Below the pieces are notes generated by a model that ran no database searches, was not told where the DNA came from, and saw nothing but the letters and a program-made list of their open reading frames with translations. Positions 1-7,579 of a stretch of DNA of 64,000 bases are shown piece after piece; the stretch's first letter is position 1, and each line of letters starts with the position of its first letter. The stretch spans positions 124,001-188,000 of the forward strand of contig JAKASI010000003.1 in assembly GCA_021828185.1 (NCBI GenBank), given 5' to 3'. The position numbers and the translations under genes were made by a program. The DNA is from an archaeon. Its GTDB lineage: Archaea; Thermoproteota; Nitrososphaeria; Nitrososphaerales; UBA183.

Positions 1-602
1 GGTTCCCGCCGGAAGAAGGTCGAGTTGGTTTCGCGGGTCTGCTCCGCAACTGCTGCTGAATTTGCCTCCATCCCCTACCCGCCTTGCACGGTGGCGCTAT
101 CGAAGCTCGACTGGGAGATCGTCGAGGCCTTGCAACTAGGCGTCGGCAGATTCGGCTGCGAAGTCTCGGAGAAGCTCGGGATATCGGCAAAGACGCTGCA
201 GACGAGGGTCGAGCGGATGATAGAAGGGCGGGCCGTCCCGAGGGTCATCTCCTTTGACGCCAGGCGGTTGCGGGGGGCGCCTGGGCTAACCTGATTGTCC
301 ACTCCACGTCGGGGGAAGGTGGAGCCGAGGCCGACAGAAACCTGACCAGAACCCTCGACGAGCACCTCTTCTTCTCTGGCCTCTGGAGTACTTACAGCGT
401 CTACAGCCTGATTCTTCCGGGCATCGCCGAAGCGACGAAGGTCTTGGAGGAGACGAGGGCCATTAAGGGGGTCGGTGCCGTTCGGATCGAGCTCGCGGAG
501 GACAGGATCGAGTTGTATGGTTCGTTTGGCTGTCAGGTTCGGAAGGGGCCGAGTAGTTTCCGGGAGGCGGGGACGAAGATGGTCACCCCGACTGGCAGGT
601 GA
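1..602 (+). pseudogene. Double-HTH regulator, 3' part, frameshifted
   Basis: A reading frame enters the window already open and stops at 292-294. The rest of the same protein continues in another frame from about 279 to a stop at 600-602. The join lies in a run of six G at 272-277, and one extra G would restore a single frame. The product is a paralogue of the C-terminal half of the next gene: both have a (Y/F)PPC motif, a DWE-initiated HTH and a matching strand region (LFFSGLWSTYSVYSLILP here, LFYSGVWGEMDVYSMILP there). It is either a decaying tandem duplicate or a homopolymer sequencing error. The 5' end lies outside the window. Confidence 0.75.
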
Positions 603-611
603 GGCATCGGG

Positions 612-1544
612 TTGGATACGCTCGATATCCGCATCCTGAGGGAACTGGCCCAGCCTCAGCAGATTTTTCCATCCCGTCCCGGCGTGGACCTTTCCTACCG
701 CCTGATGGCGAAGAAGCTGGGGGTTTCTTCCGGGACCGTGAGGGAAAGGCTCCGGAAGATGAAGTCGTCCGGTTTTGTGATGGAATCGAAGGTCCTCCCC
801 CACCCAGGGTTGCTCGGCCTCCAGATGGGGGTCTACGCGATGGAGACCTCCCCTTCTCTCGAAAAGAGCGAGGTGACCGCGAAGCTCAGGCTCGTTGACG
901 GGGTGGTCGTAGTCCAGAACCACCATGGGGCCTACGTCGGGCTAGTCTTCGTCTACGAAGACAAGAAGGGGCTTGAGAGGAAGCTGGAGCTCTTGAGAAG
1001 AATAGGGGGAGCAGCCAGTGGAATCTGCGGCAGCATGACGTTTCCGCCCTGCAACGTCCGCCTCAAGCCGGTGGACTGGGAGGTGATTTCCCGCCTGGTC
1101 AGGGGGGTCCCCGGAGCGCCGGCTCAGGTGGCCGGCGAAGTTGGCATATCAGTCAGGACCCTCAGAAGGAGATTGGTGAAAATGGTTCGTGCGGGAGTGG
1201 TCTTCACACAGCCGAATGTCAACTTCGGTGCCCTGCAGAACGCCGTCCCCGCCGACGCCACCGTGACGTACACCAGACAAGAGCTCAGGGCCGATGCGTG
1301 GAAGGGGATAATGCGGATGCTGGATGACTACCTGTTCTACTCGGGGGTCTGGGGAGAGATGGATGTTTACAGCATGATTCTCCCCAACCCCTATTTCGCA
1401 ACGAGGCTTGCAGGAATGATCAGGCAGGTCGCAGGGGTGAAGACTGCGAGGGTCGACCTCGTCGACGAGCACCTGGACCAGATGGAAGTCTTTGCAGGCT
1501 ACGTGGACAGGCATCTGGAGCGAGTCAGAACCTCCGTTCAATGA
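612..1544 (+). CDS. Lrp/AsnC-like regulator with two HTH modules
   Basis: A 310-residue protein read from a TTG that follows the preceding stop by nine bases. An N-terminal HTH (about residues 5-55, including a GVSSGTVRERLRKM recognition region) precedes an alpha/beta segment. A second HTH (about 150-195, GISVRTLRRRLVKM) precedes another alpha/beta segment. This HTH-plus-sensor order, used twice, resembles duplicated Lrp/AsnC-type regulators known from archaea. The ligand and targets are unknown. It is a tandem paralogue of the frameshifted gene before it. A DNA-binding regulatory role is well supported by the motifs; the exact family is inferred. Confidence 0.7.
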   Translation: MDTLDIRILRELAQPQQIFPSRPGVDLSYRLMAKKLGVSSGTVRERLRKMKSSGFVMESKVLPHPGLLGLQMGVYAMETSPSLEKSEVTAKLRLVDGVVVVQNHHGAYVGLVFVYEDKKGLERKLELLRRIGGAASGICGSMTFPPCNVRLKPVDWEVISRLVRGVPGAPAQVAGEVGISVRTLRRRLVKMVRAGVVFTQPNVNFGALQNAVPADATVTYTRQELRADAWKGIMRMLDDYLFYSGVWGEMDVYSMILPNPYFATRLAGMIRQVAGVKTARVDLVDEHLDQMEVFAGYVDRHLERVRTSVQ

Positions 1545-1580
1545 GCACAGAGCAAGGACCTTGAGAGGACAGAGGCCCTG

Positions 1581-1775
1581 GTGAAGGCAGGGGAATACGC
1601 AACGAAGAGCGAGTTCATCAGGTTCGCCGTAAAGCAGTTGCTCTACAGCGAAGGCAGAATGGGGAAGCTGGAAGCAGCCTCCTCGAAGCTCCAGAAGGGG
1701 ACGAAGAGACGGAAACAGGTCGAGAGGGAGATCGAGGAAGTGAAGGCGGGAACCGGGAAGTCGCTCTCACACTAG
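1581..1775 (+). CDS. Ribbon-helix-helix-like protein, 5' end damaged
   Basis: The segment AGEYATKSEFIRFAVKQLL is characteristic of CopG/ribbon-helix-helix proteins, followed by a charged helical tail. From the first usable start (GTG 1581) the N-terminal beta-strand that contacts DNA would be missing. The frame is open back to the stop of the previous gene at 1542-1544 without a canonical start. An ATG at 1541, overlapping that stop as ATGA, would be the natural coupled start but is in a different frame and stops after seven codons. This suggests a small indel near 1558-1563, either real or from sequencing. The gene is probably translationally coupled to the regulator upstream. Confidence 0.5.
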   Translation: MKAGEYATKSEFIRFAVKQLLYSEGRMGKLEAASSKLQKGTKRRKQVEREIEEVKAGTGKSLSH

Positions 1776-1953
1776 ATCCTCCCTTTCATATAGATTCAAG
1801 ATCGGTCCGGCGTTAAGAACTCGTGAACCTTCGGACGCCCGCATGGCAAGCGCGCGCTAGCCGGGCCCCTCTGGTGCCCAATACTCGAAGATGCGCATTT
1901 CATATTTAACCTCCTCTCGCTGCTCTCGATGCTCGTTGGATTCAGCGGACGCT

Positions 1954-2901
1954 TCACGCGGCCGCGTCAGGTGCTTTCCGTGCGCACAGTCCCGGCCTGC
2001 CCGAGCTCCCCCCCAAGACGGGAGCGTACCCCACAGAGGCGTCTTCGTGGCCCCCAAAGATCTGCAGGCGCTCTGAGATCAGGCACGGCACGATGGCGTA
2101 GGCGGTGCCGGCTATCAGGTCAACGAGGTAGTGCTGGCCCAGGTACAGGGTCGAGAGGAGGATCCCCCCAGTCAGGAGGATCGCGGTCCATCCGATGCGA
2201 TCGTCTACCTTCAGAAGGAAATACGCGCAGATGATCATGTAGGCGGCATGGAGGCTGGGAAAGGCGGCGAACTCGTTGGGCTCGAAGAGCGGCGCGATTG
2301 GAGTGAGGAACGCTGGGATGGAGCCGAGCCCCGAGGCTCTGACCAGGTTGCTGGCAGCCCCGCTGATCCACGGAGGGGCGGTGGGGATGAGAAGAAAAGT
2401 CACCAGCGCGGCGTAGGAGGTCAGAAGCATCGCGGTTACGAACTTCCCGAACGTGTGGCGGTTCCTGTACCAGATGAAGAAGGACGTCACGAAGACCACA
2501 GGCATGAGCAGCTGATAGAGGATGGCCATGAAATTGGTCATCGATGAGGAGAAGAGGGCGGACTGAATCCGGCCGGTCAGGTTGAACCCCCAGAGGTACT
2601 TGTCGAGGTCGAGGAGGGAAAAGACCCTCTTCGCGTTTGTGACCGTGTCTATGACCTCCGCCAGCGCTTCGTACGACATCGCTATCATGACGAGGGTGAG
2701 CCACGCCCTCCACCTCCTCCAACGGTGCCCCGCGGCCCCGACGATCGGGGTCAGAATGAGGAACACGATGCTCGTGGCGGAGGTGAACAGGTCGTCTGAC
2801 AGGACCAGGGCGATGCAGAACACAACAGAGAACCCGAGGGGTAGTGCCAAGTATGACTGCCTGACCAGTCTGGCCTTGAAGGCAGGCCAGTCTCCTCGCA
2901 T
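1954..2901 (-). CDS. PAP2-superfamily membrane phosphatase/phosphotransferase
   Basis: A 315-residue protein with about six hydrophobic membrane segments. The C-terminal half carries the PAP2 signature: FPSLHAAY (the PSxH motif, about residue 215) and YLGQHYLVDLIAG (the G-x-x-H-x-x-x-D motif, about residue 253). These supply the catalytic histidines that hydrolyse or transfer lipid-linked phosphates at the outer membrane face. Similarity of layout to inositol-phosphotransferase Aur1/Ipt1-type PAP2 proteins suggests a lipid head-group role. A TATA-like element on the minus strand about 26 bp upstream points to near-leaderless initiation at the ATG. The last 35 residues are low-complexity and may not belong to the catalytic fold. 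Confidence 0.8.
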   Translation of the reverse strand: MRGDWPAFKARLVRQSYLALPLGFSVVFCIALVLSDDLFTSATSIVFLILTPIVGAAGHRWRRWRAWLTLVMIAMSYEALAEVIDTVTNAKRVFSLLDLDKYLWGFNLTGRIQSALFSSSMTNFMAILYQLLMPVVFVTSFFIWYRNRHTFGKFVTAMLLTSYAALVTFLLIPTAPPWISGAASNLVRASGLGSIPAFLTPIAPLFEPNEFAAFPSLHAAYMIICAYFLLKVDDRIGWTAILLTGGILLSTLYLGQHYLVDLIAGTAYAIVPCLISERLQIFGGHEDASVGYAPVLGGSSGRPGLCARKAPDAAA

Positions 2902-3002
2902 GACCCATGGATACCCTAGACCGGAAATAACTTTGACGCTTCCCGCATTCCGATGACGGCCGTTCGCTACCTATTTACGCCCCTCAACCGTGGCGCCACC
3001 GT

Positions 3003-4175
3003 TTGACCGGGGATTCGACCAGGTCTGTCCACGAGGCCGAGCCTCTTGACCCCCAGACGGGCTCCGTGACGACCCCCATCTACGAGACTTCGACGTTCGG
3101 ATTCAAGAAGGCAGGGGATGTTCCCATCGCGGTCGGAGGCTTCGGGGAGAAGGGGTACACCTACTCCAGATGGGAGAACCCGACTGTGGTCAATCTAGAA
3201 AGGAAGCTCGCCGCGTTCGAGCACGGGGCGGAGGGAGCTGCCTTTTCGTCAGGGATGGCTGCGATCTCGACCTCCGTCTTCGCCTTCCTGAAGAAGGGGG
3301 CCCATGTGCTCGGCATCCGCGACCTCTACGGAGGGACCTACGCGTTGCTGCACGACATCCTCCCAGAGATCGGGTTCGATACCGACCTTGTCGACACCTC
3401 GGATTTCGGAGCCCTCGAACGGGGGGTGAAGAAGAACACCGGAATCGTCTACGTCGAGAGCCCCACCAACCCCACGCTGAAGGTGGTCGACATCGCGAGG
3501 GCGGCGAGGGTCGCCCGCAAGAACGGCGCGGTCCTGATGGTCGACAACACTTTCGCGTCCCCCGTCAACCAGAATCCGCTCGACCTCGGAGCGGACATCG
3601 TCCTCCACAGCGTGACGAAGTACATCAACGGCCACGCTGACCTAATCGCAGGGGCGGCCGTGGCCAGCAAGGCGGCGACACGCAAGATTAAGATGATGAG
3701 GAGGGACTTCGGCGGGACGCTGGACCCCTTCCCGGCCTGGCTGATCCTCCGCGGGATGAAGACCATGGCGATCAGGGTGAGGCAGCAGAACTCCTCGGCC
3801 ATGGCGCTCGCGGAATTCCTCTCGACCCACAGGAAGGTGAAGGCGGTGCACTATCCTGGGCTCAAGACCCACCCGCAGCACGCCCTGGCGAAGAAGCAGA
3901 TGAAGGGGTTCGGCGGGATGCTCAGCTTCGAAATCAGGGGAACGACCGGGGATGCCATGAGGTTCACGGAGTCGTGCAGGGTGGCGACCCTCGCCGCCAG
4001 CCTCGGAGGGGTTGAGACCCTGGTGTCGCAGCCTTACAACATGACCCACGCCCAGATGTCGGCGAAGGAGAGGGCTGTGACGGGGATCCCTGAGACGCTC
4101 GTCAGGGTCTCGGTCGGGGTCGAGGACGTGGAAGACCTGGTCGCCGACTTCAAGCAAGCACTAGCGGCCGTGTAG
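3003..4175 (+). CDS. Cys/Met metabolism PLP enzyme (cystathionine gamma-synthase/lyase family)
   Basis: A 390-residue fold-type I PLP enzyme, the usual length for the family. Visible motifs are TYSRWENPTV near the N-terminus, SSGMAAIS in the phosphate-binding loop, YVESPTNPTL, VDNTFASP (the Asp that contacts the PLP ring) and HSVTKYINGHAD, whose Lys forms the Schiff base. The family includes cystathionine gamma-synthase, gamma- and beta-lyases, O-acetylhomoserine sulfhydrylase and methionine gamma-lyase; the sequence alone does not decide. Start is TTG 3003, about 29 bp after the TATA-like CTATTTAC at 2970-2977. The 3' end overlaps the convergent tiaS gene by 26 bp. Confidence 0.85.
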   Translation: MTGDSTRSVHEAEPLDPQTGSVTTPIYETSTFGFKKAGDVPIAVGGFGEKGYTYSRWENPTVVNLERKLAAFEHGAEGAAFSSGMAAISTSVFAFLKKGAHVLGIRDLYGGTYALLHDILPEIGFDTDLVDTSDFGALERGVKKNTGIVYVESPTNPTLKVVDIARAARVARKNGAVLMVDNTFASPVNQNPLDLGADIVLHSVTKYINGHADLIAGAAVASKAATRKIKMMRRDFGGTLDPFPAWLILRGMKTMAIRVRQQNSSAMALAEFLSTHRKVKAVHYPGLKTHPQHALAKKQMKGFGGMLSFEIRGTTGDAMRFTESCRVATLAASLGGVETLVSQPYNMTHAQMSAKERAVTGIPETLVRVSVGVEDVEDLVADFKQALAAV

Positions 4176-5349
4176 CCCCGGCCTCGAGCCATCCGGTGAC
4201 CTGGGTGGGCTTCCCAGTGTCCTCCAGGCCGTACCTGATCAGAGGCTTGGTGAGGTGCCTGTTGGCTCTCGGGGAGGAGATATAGGTCCCCTTCGGAAGC
4301 CCCCTCTGTCCTTTCTGGTGGGCCAGCAGCTGGAGCTTCTCCAGGTTCAGGATGGGCTGGTGCAGCGAGGTCCCGCGTCGGACTCCCCCGAACGCTCTGA
4401 CCGTGTCTCCGCGCCTGAGGAGTTTGGCCGCCCTTCTGAGGTCCCCCGTAGGTTCGTAGGCGGCCGTCAGGCGCACCCTCCCCCCTGCCCGCAACGTGAC
4501 ATACACATGGCCCCCCGGACCGGTGTCGACCCCTTCGACAGTCCCGTCCGTCCACCCGGAGGAGAACGCCTTCCAGCGCAGCTTCCCCCGGAGGTGCGCG
4601 TCGGTGTGCTGATTGGAGAGGTAGACCATGTGGCCCTCGAGAGGCTCATGATAGCTGAGCATGCCGAACGCCCTGATCACCATCTGAGGCGAGTCGCCCC
4701 TCACGCCTGCGAACACCGGGTCCGGACCGTGGGGAGCCACGAGGACCTTCCGTTTCTGATAGTCATAGTTGTTGAAGGTATGAGGGAAGGTCTTCGCGTC
4801 CATCTCCGTGACGGTGCCGCTTCCGACCGCGCGCGTCGTCCCCCAGAACTCTCTCCGCCTGTAGGCGATCAGTTCGTATGTGTGGTCGAAGCCCGGGGTG
4901 AAACCGATGCTGCTCGCCGCCCCCACTATCCCCATCCCATTGCCGAGTTCGAACGACCGTGCGCCCACGCTCTTGAGGAAGCGGCGCACGCTGTGGGGGT
5001 TCACGACCCCAGCCAGGGCCCTCTGGTAGAGCGGCTCGAACCTCAGGGCCTTGGAGACCCCCTCGAGAGCCACCATCCCGGAGTTCGCGCCTCCTGCGAC
5101 GTCCGAGAGCTCCTCGACCTTCTTGCGGACCCCCTCGAAGGCCGCGTCCGGATCGGGAGCTTCGATCTCGAGGCACACGGCGGCGTTCCCGCGCGTCTTG
5201 AACGGGATGTTCGGGTTTAGCCTGACCAGCCTCGGATAGGGAAGGACCTTGATTTCAGGCTGGAGATCGGCCGCAATCCGGTAGGCCAGGTAGGTGGTGC
5301 ACCACCCCCGGGACGAGTCGGTGTCGTCGATGCCCACGAGCATCCGCAT
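4150..5349 (-). CDS. tiaS: tRNA(Ile2) 2-agmatinylcytidine synthetase TiaS
   Basis: A 399-residue protein beginning VGIDDTDSSRGWCTTYLAY, the hallmark N-terminus of TiaS. The enzyme uses ATP and agmatine to modify C34 of archaeal tRNA-Ile(CAU), so that it reads AUA rather than AUG. Further family features are the NPNIPFKTRGNAAVCLEI segment, the central domain with GMGIVGAASSIGF, and a C-terminal OB-fold-like region with a Zn-ribbon-poor tail. Length matches the family. A TATA-like element (CCTAAAATAA on the minus strand, about 5375) lies about 26 bp before the ATG, so the message is probably leaderless. Essential translation gene in archaea. Confidence 0.93.
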   Translation of the reverse strand: MRMLVGIDDTDSSRGWCTTYLAYRIAADLQPEIKVLPYPRLVRLNPNIPFKTRGNAAVCLEIEAPDPDAAFEGVRKKVEELSDVAGGANSGMVALEGVSKALRFEPLYQRALAGVVNPHSVRRFLKSVGARSFELGNGMGIVGAASSIGFTPGFDHTYELIAYRRREFWGTTRAVGSGTVTEMDAKTFPHTFNNYDYQKRKVLVAPHGPDPVFAGVRGDSPQMVIRAFGMLSYHEPLEGHMVYLSNQHTDAHLRGKLRWKAFSSGWTDGTVEGVDTGPGGHVYVTLRAGGRVRLTAAYEPTGDLRRAAKLLRRGDTVRAFGGVRRGTSLHQPILNLEKLQLLAHQKGQRGLPKGTYISSPRANRHLTKPLIRYGLEDTGKPTQVTGWLEAGATRPLVLA

Positions 5350-5392
5350 GGGTGCCGCCCAGCCGTCCGCGTTATTTTAGGGTAGGAGAGGG

Positions 5393-5626
5393 TTAGGCTT
5401 CGACGACGATCATGGTGAGGGTGCTCCTCACCTTGTCGAGGCGGCGTATGTGCCAGGTGATGGTCTCCTTGACCTTCTCCATGGTGTCGGCTTCGACGCG
5501 GGCGACGATGTCATAGACTCCGTACACCACGTAGACCTCCTTGACGTTGGGAATCTCCCTGAGCCTCTTCAGGAGGTCCTCTTCAGCCCCGAGGTCAGCG
5601 TTCACGAGCACAAAGGCTTGGGGGAT
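5393..5626 (-). CDS. Stand-alone Lrp/AsnC ligand-binding (RAM) domain protein
   Basis: The protein is a single RAM domain of 72-77 residues with no HTH. Motifs include PNVKEVYVVYGVYDIVARVEA and a conserved IRRLDKVRSTLTMIVVE end. Related small proteins are widespread in archaea and are thought to bind amino acids or partner with full-length Lrp regulators. The first canonical start, GTG at 5611, would remove the conserved first strand. In-frame codons upstream read IPQAFVLVNADLG, closely matching the usual N-terminus, and begin with ATC at 5626-5624. That codon lies about 26 bp from a TATA-like element at 5648-5656. A stop lies three codons further upstream. I therefore extend it to the ATC; this start is inferred. 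Confidence 0.75.
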   Translation of the reverse strand: MPQAFVLVNADLGAEEDLLKRLREIPNVKEVYVVYGVYDIVARVEADTMEKVKETITWHIRRLDKVRSTLTMIVVEA

Positions 5627-5769
5627 TTCAGTTCACTTCCACTCCCTCTTGTATCTGGGCATGCTGTAATAACCCTTGCTCCTTATGGAACTGTCAAGAT
5701 AGCGGCTCACCGTCAGAGTGGTCAACCTTCGGCCGATACAGAGCCACATTGACGCTCGAGGGTTTCCGG

Positions 5770-5958
5770 ATGATGCGAATCAAACATTTCGACCAAGGCA
5801 CTCGGATCTGTGATTTAACAAGAGAGTATCCTCAATGTGCTCGTGAGACCATCCGCCGTGTCCTCGGGAGGGGCCGCGGATATGTCGGCGTCAAGGGCAT
5901 CGGCCGCGTCGACACCACCGACACCACCATAAGGGACCCGAAACCGGCCCGGAATTGA
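5770..5958 (+). CDS. Small HTH-like protein
   Basis: A 62-residue reading frame beginning MMRIKHFDQGTRICDLTREY. It has the look of a single helix-turn-helix unit (IxxLTREYPxCARETIRRVL) followed by a basic tail RGRGYVGVKG. Such units occur in archaeal regulators and at the N-terminus of transposases or recombinases, but nothing else of a mobile element is visible here. It lies six bases upstream of tsr3 on the same strand, so co-transcription is possible. No family was recognised, and the frame could be fortuitous. Confidence 0.4.
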   Translation: MMRIKHFDQGTRICDLTREYPQCARETIRRVLGRGRGYVGVKGIGRVDTTDTTIRDPKPARN

Positions 5959-5964
5959 GACAGG

Positions 5965-6489
5965 ATGCTAGGAGTTTTCGCCCTCGAGATGAGGCAGGAC
6001 GACCCCACGAAGTGCACCGCCCGGAAGATGGTGAACATGGACCTGGCGAAGGGAGTCAGCAGGAAGTTCCACGCCTCGGACAAGGTGATAGTCCTCAACC
6101 CCTGGGCCCACCGGATGCTCTCCCCTCCGGACAGGGTGGCGAAGTCGGTCCTCGTGGTCGACGCGTCGTGGAACCTGGCCCAGGAGGTGTTCTTCAGGAG
6201 GCTCGGGGGGAAGCACCGGAGGCTACCGGCCCTGCTGGCTGCGAACCCGACCAACTACGCGAGGCCCGGGGTCCTCAGCTCGCTGGAGGCCGTGGCTGCG
6301 ACGATGTACATCCTGGGGGAGGTGGAAGAGGCCCGGCGCTATCTGAGCATCTACAAGTGGGGCCCGACCTTCCTGACCCTGAACCAGGAGCCGCTCGAGG
6401 CGTACCGCAGGTCGAAGACGGAGGGGAAGGTCTTGCAGGCCGAGCGGGAGTACTTCCCGCAGCTCTTCTTGGAGTCTCGGGTTCAGTAA
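5965..6489 (+). CDS. tsr3: Tsr3, 16S/18S rRNA aminocarboxypropyltransferase
   Basis: A 174-residue SPOUT-class protein with the Tsr3 signature motifs: DDPTKCTARKM near the N-terminus, LSPPDR, VVDASWN, RRLPALLAANPTNYARP, and the C-terminal YKWGPTFLTLNQEPLEAY. Tsr3 transfers the 3-amino-3-carboxypropyl group of SAM to a conserved hypermodified uridine of small-subunit rRNA in archaea and eukaryotes. Length agrees with archaeal homologues. The last seven bases overlap the convergent gene that follows. The ATG at 5965 is preceded by a purine-rich stretch (GAGACAGG) that may act in ribosome binding. Confidence 0.92.
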   Translation: MLGVFALEMRQDDPTKCTARKMVNMDLAKGVSRKFHASDKVIVLNPWAHRMLSPPDRVAKSVLVVDASWNLAQEVFFRRLGGKHRRLPALLAANPTNYARPGVLSSLEAVAATMYILGEVEEARRYLSIYKWGPTFLTLNQEPLEAYRRSKTEGKVLQAEREYFPQLFLESRVQ

Positions 6490-6896
6490 ATCGTCAGGCA
6501 GCCGGGGTACTTCGTGGGGTCCTCCCTCCGGCCCCTGACTGCCTCGGCCCTGGTCTTGGCCTTCAGACGGCGCGTAGCATGGCGGCAGTAGCCGCAACCG
6601 TTGGGGGAGAGGCTCTCGACCGCGTGCTCCACCATCAGGTGGTGGACGGTCTTGGTGGAGCATGACAGGAGCTTGGCGATGCTGGAGAAGGTCCGGGTGG
6701 GGACCCGGGCCGACATCCCCTTGTGCAGGGTGACCACGAGATAGTGCTCGTCGGCGTGGCTCTCCGCCGCGGGTGCAACCAGGTCCTTCAGGGTCTGACC
6801 CGACAGGAGCGACAGGGCCACCCGGTCTATGACCTCCTGGGTCATCATTATCTTGATGGCCATGGGGTTGGCCTTGAGCAAGGCCTCCGAGTTCAC
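6483..6896 (-). CDS. Hypothetical HTH protein with Cys/His tail
   Basis: A 137-residue protein not assigned to a family. The central part (TRTFSSIAKLLSCSTKTVHHLM, about residues 70-91, shown in part) reads as a helix-turn-helix. The C-terminal third has a cluster CGYCRHATRRLKAK plus a distal Cys, compatible with a metal site. It starts at GTG 6896 and is divergent from the RNase P RNA gene, with about 95 bp between them. A nucleic-acid-binding role is inferred from the HTH pattern and basic tail only. Confidence 0.55.
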   Translation of the reverse strand: MNSEALLKANPMAIKIMMTQEVIDRVALSLLSGQTLKDLVAPAAESHADEHYLVVTLHKGMSARVPTRTFSSIAKLLSCSTKTVHHLMVEHAVESLSPNGCGYCRHATRRLKAKTRAEAVRGRREDPTKYPGCLTIY

Positions 6897-6993
6897 CGTT
6901 GTTGCCGTAATTGCAAAGGTGGTGAATGAATCCGGTGGATGCCTGCATCCTAGGTAGAGGCAAAACGGTTAAACGGGGCGGGTGCGGATTCGT

Positions 6994-7294
6994 TCCGACG
7001 CGAGCCGGTGGACGGGCCACGGGGATCTCCTGGGGAAGTTCCTCCCTCGCAGCAGGACGCACGGCGCCAGGAGGCGCGACCAGAGATGGTCGGCTCCAGA
7101 ACAGAAACGAGACCCGGCCCACCAGGGGCGATGATGGGGAGACCTTGAGGTCGGTGGGACGCGGGATGAAACGGCTGACCCGTGCGGAGCAAGGCCAAAC
7201 GTGGCCGATGAAACGCCTGCAGGAGGCCAGGGTAGGCCGCTGAGCGGAATCCCGTCTAGAACAGAAGGAGGACTACGGCCGGCACACGTCGAGC
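6994..7294 (+). ncRNA. rnpB: RNase P RNA
   Basis: Universal RNase P RNA segments are recognisable in the right order. A GGGGAAGTTCCTCC stretch near 7034 corresponds to the GAGGAAAGTCC region of P4 5'. An ACAGAAA segment near 7101 is followed by a GAGACC region. GGAGCAAGGCCAAA near 7186 and GGGTAGGCCGCTGAG near 7230 are nearly identical to bacterial and archaeal RNase P RNAs. AGAACAGAAGGAGGACTA near 7259 corresponds to the 3' strand of P4. The ends pair: CGACGCGAGCCGG (6996-7008) with CCGGCACACGTCG (7279-7291), forming P1. A GGTTAAAC TATA-like element sits at 6968-6975, about 26 bp before the 5' end. It processes tRNA 5' leaders. Exact termini are estimated. Confidence 0.9.
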
Positions 7295-7394
7295 GCGATC
7301 CCGGTGGGAGGAGGAAACTCCTCGCATCGGGGCTTTTGATCGTTCTCCCTGCCCGCTCATAGGTTAATGTGGGGGTCCTGTTCGGAGACCTTGG

Positions 7395-7532
7395 ATGTTC
7401 GTCTGCAAGAACGACCTGGAGTGTCCGGAGAACAAGGACTTTGACGAGCACTACCACTCGTTCGAGAAGTGCAGCGTCTGCGGGAAGATGACCACCTGCG
7501 CCGAATGCCTCTGCGGGGCCAGCCGGATTTGA
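7395..7532 (+). CDS. Small Cys-rich zinc-binding protein
   Basis: A 45-residue protein with Cys at MFVCKN, LECPEN, EKCSVCGK, TTCAECLCG and acidic/His residues between, resembling a compact double zinc-binding module. No family was recognised. The ATG at 7395 comes about 100 bases after the end of the RNase P RNA. Its last codons and stop lie inside a sequence that resembles a tRNA 3' end on the opposite strand (7512-7538). The original C-terminus may therefore have been replaced. Confidence 0.5.
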   Translation: MFVCKNDLECPENKDFDEHYHSFEKCSVCGKMTTCAECLCGASRI

Positions 7533-7538
7533 ACCGTC
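7512..7538 (-). other. tRNA 3'-end-like fragment (B-box and acceptor)
   Basis: On the minus strand the sequence GACGGTTCAAATCCGGC has a perfect T-loop consensus (TTCAAAT) flanked by a T-stem with four of five pairs. TGGCCCCG follows, resembling an acceptor 3' strand plus discriminator. No matching 5' half, D-arm or anticodon arm could be found on that strand within about 150 bases. It may be a tRNA-gene remnant (for example from integration at a tRNA 3' end), a 3' half-gene, or chance. It overlaps the end of the small zinc protein gene. Confidence 0.3.
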
Positions 7539-7579
7539 AGTCTTGGCGAGGCTGGACCATTCGGAAGCTTACTACTCGA

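Noticed and set aside
75..926. 283-codon minus-strand reading frame
   Set aside because: Antisense to the two paralogous regulators and without recognisable motifs; typical shadow frame in high-GC DNA.
1929..2234. Plus-strand frame after a TATA-like CATATTTAAC (about 1905)
   Set aside because: The spacing suits a leaderless gene, but the product is antisense to the PAP2 gene, Arg/Pro-rich and motif-free.
6926..7243. Long plus-strand reading frame upstream of the small zinc protein
   Set aside because: It overlaps the RNase P RNA almost fully, has no family motif and is rich in Gly/Arg.
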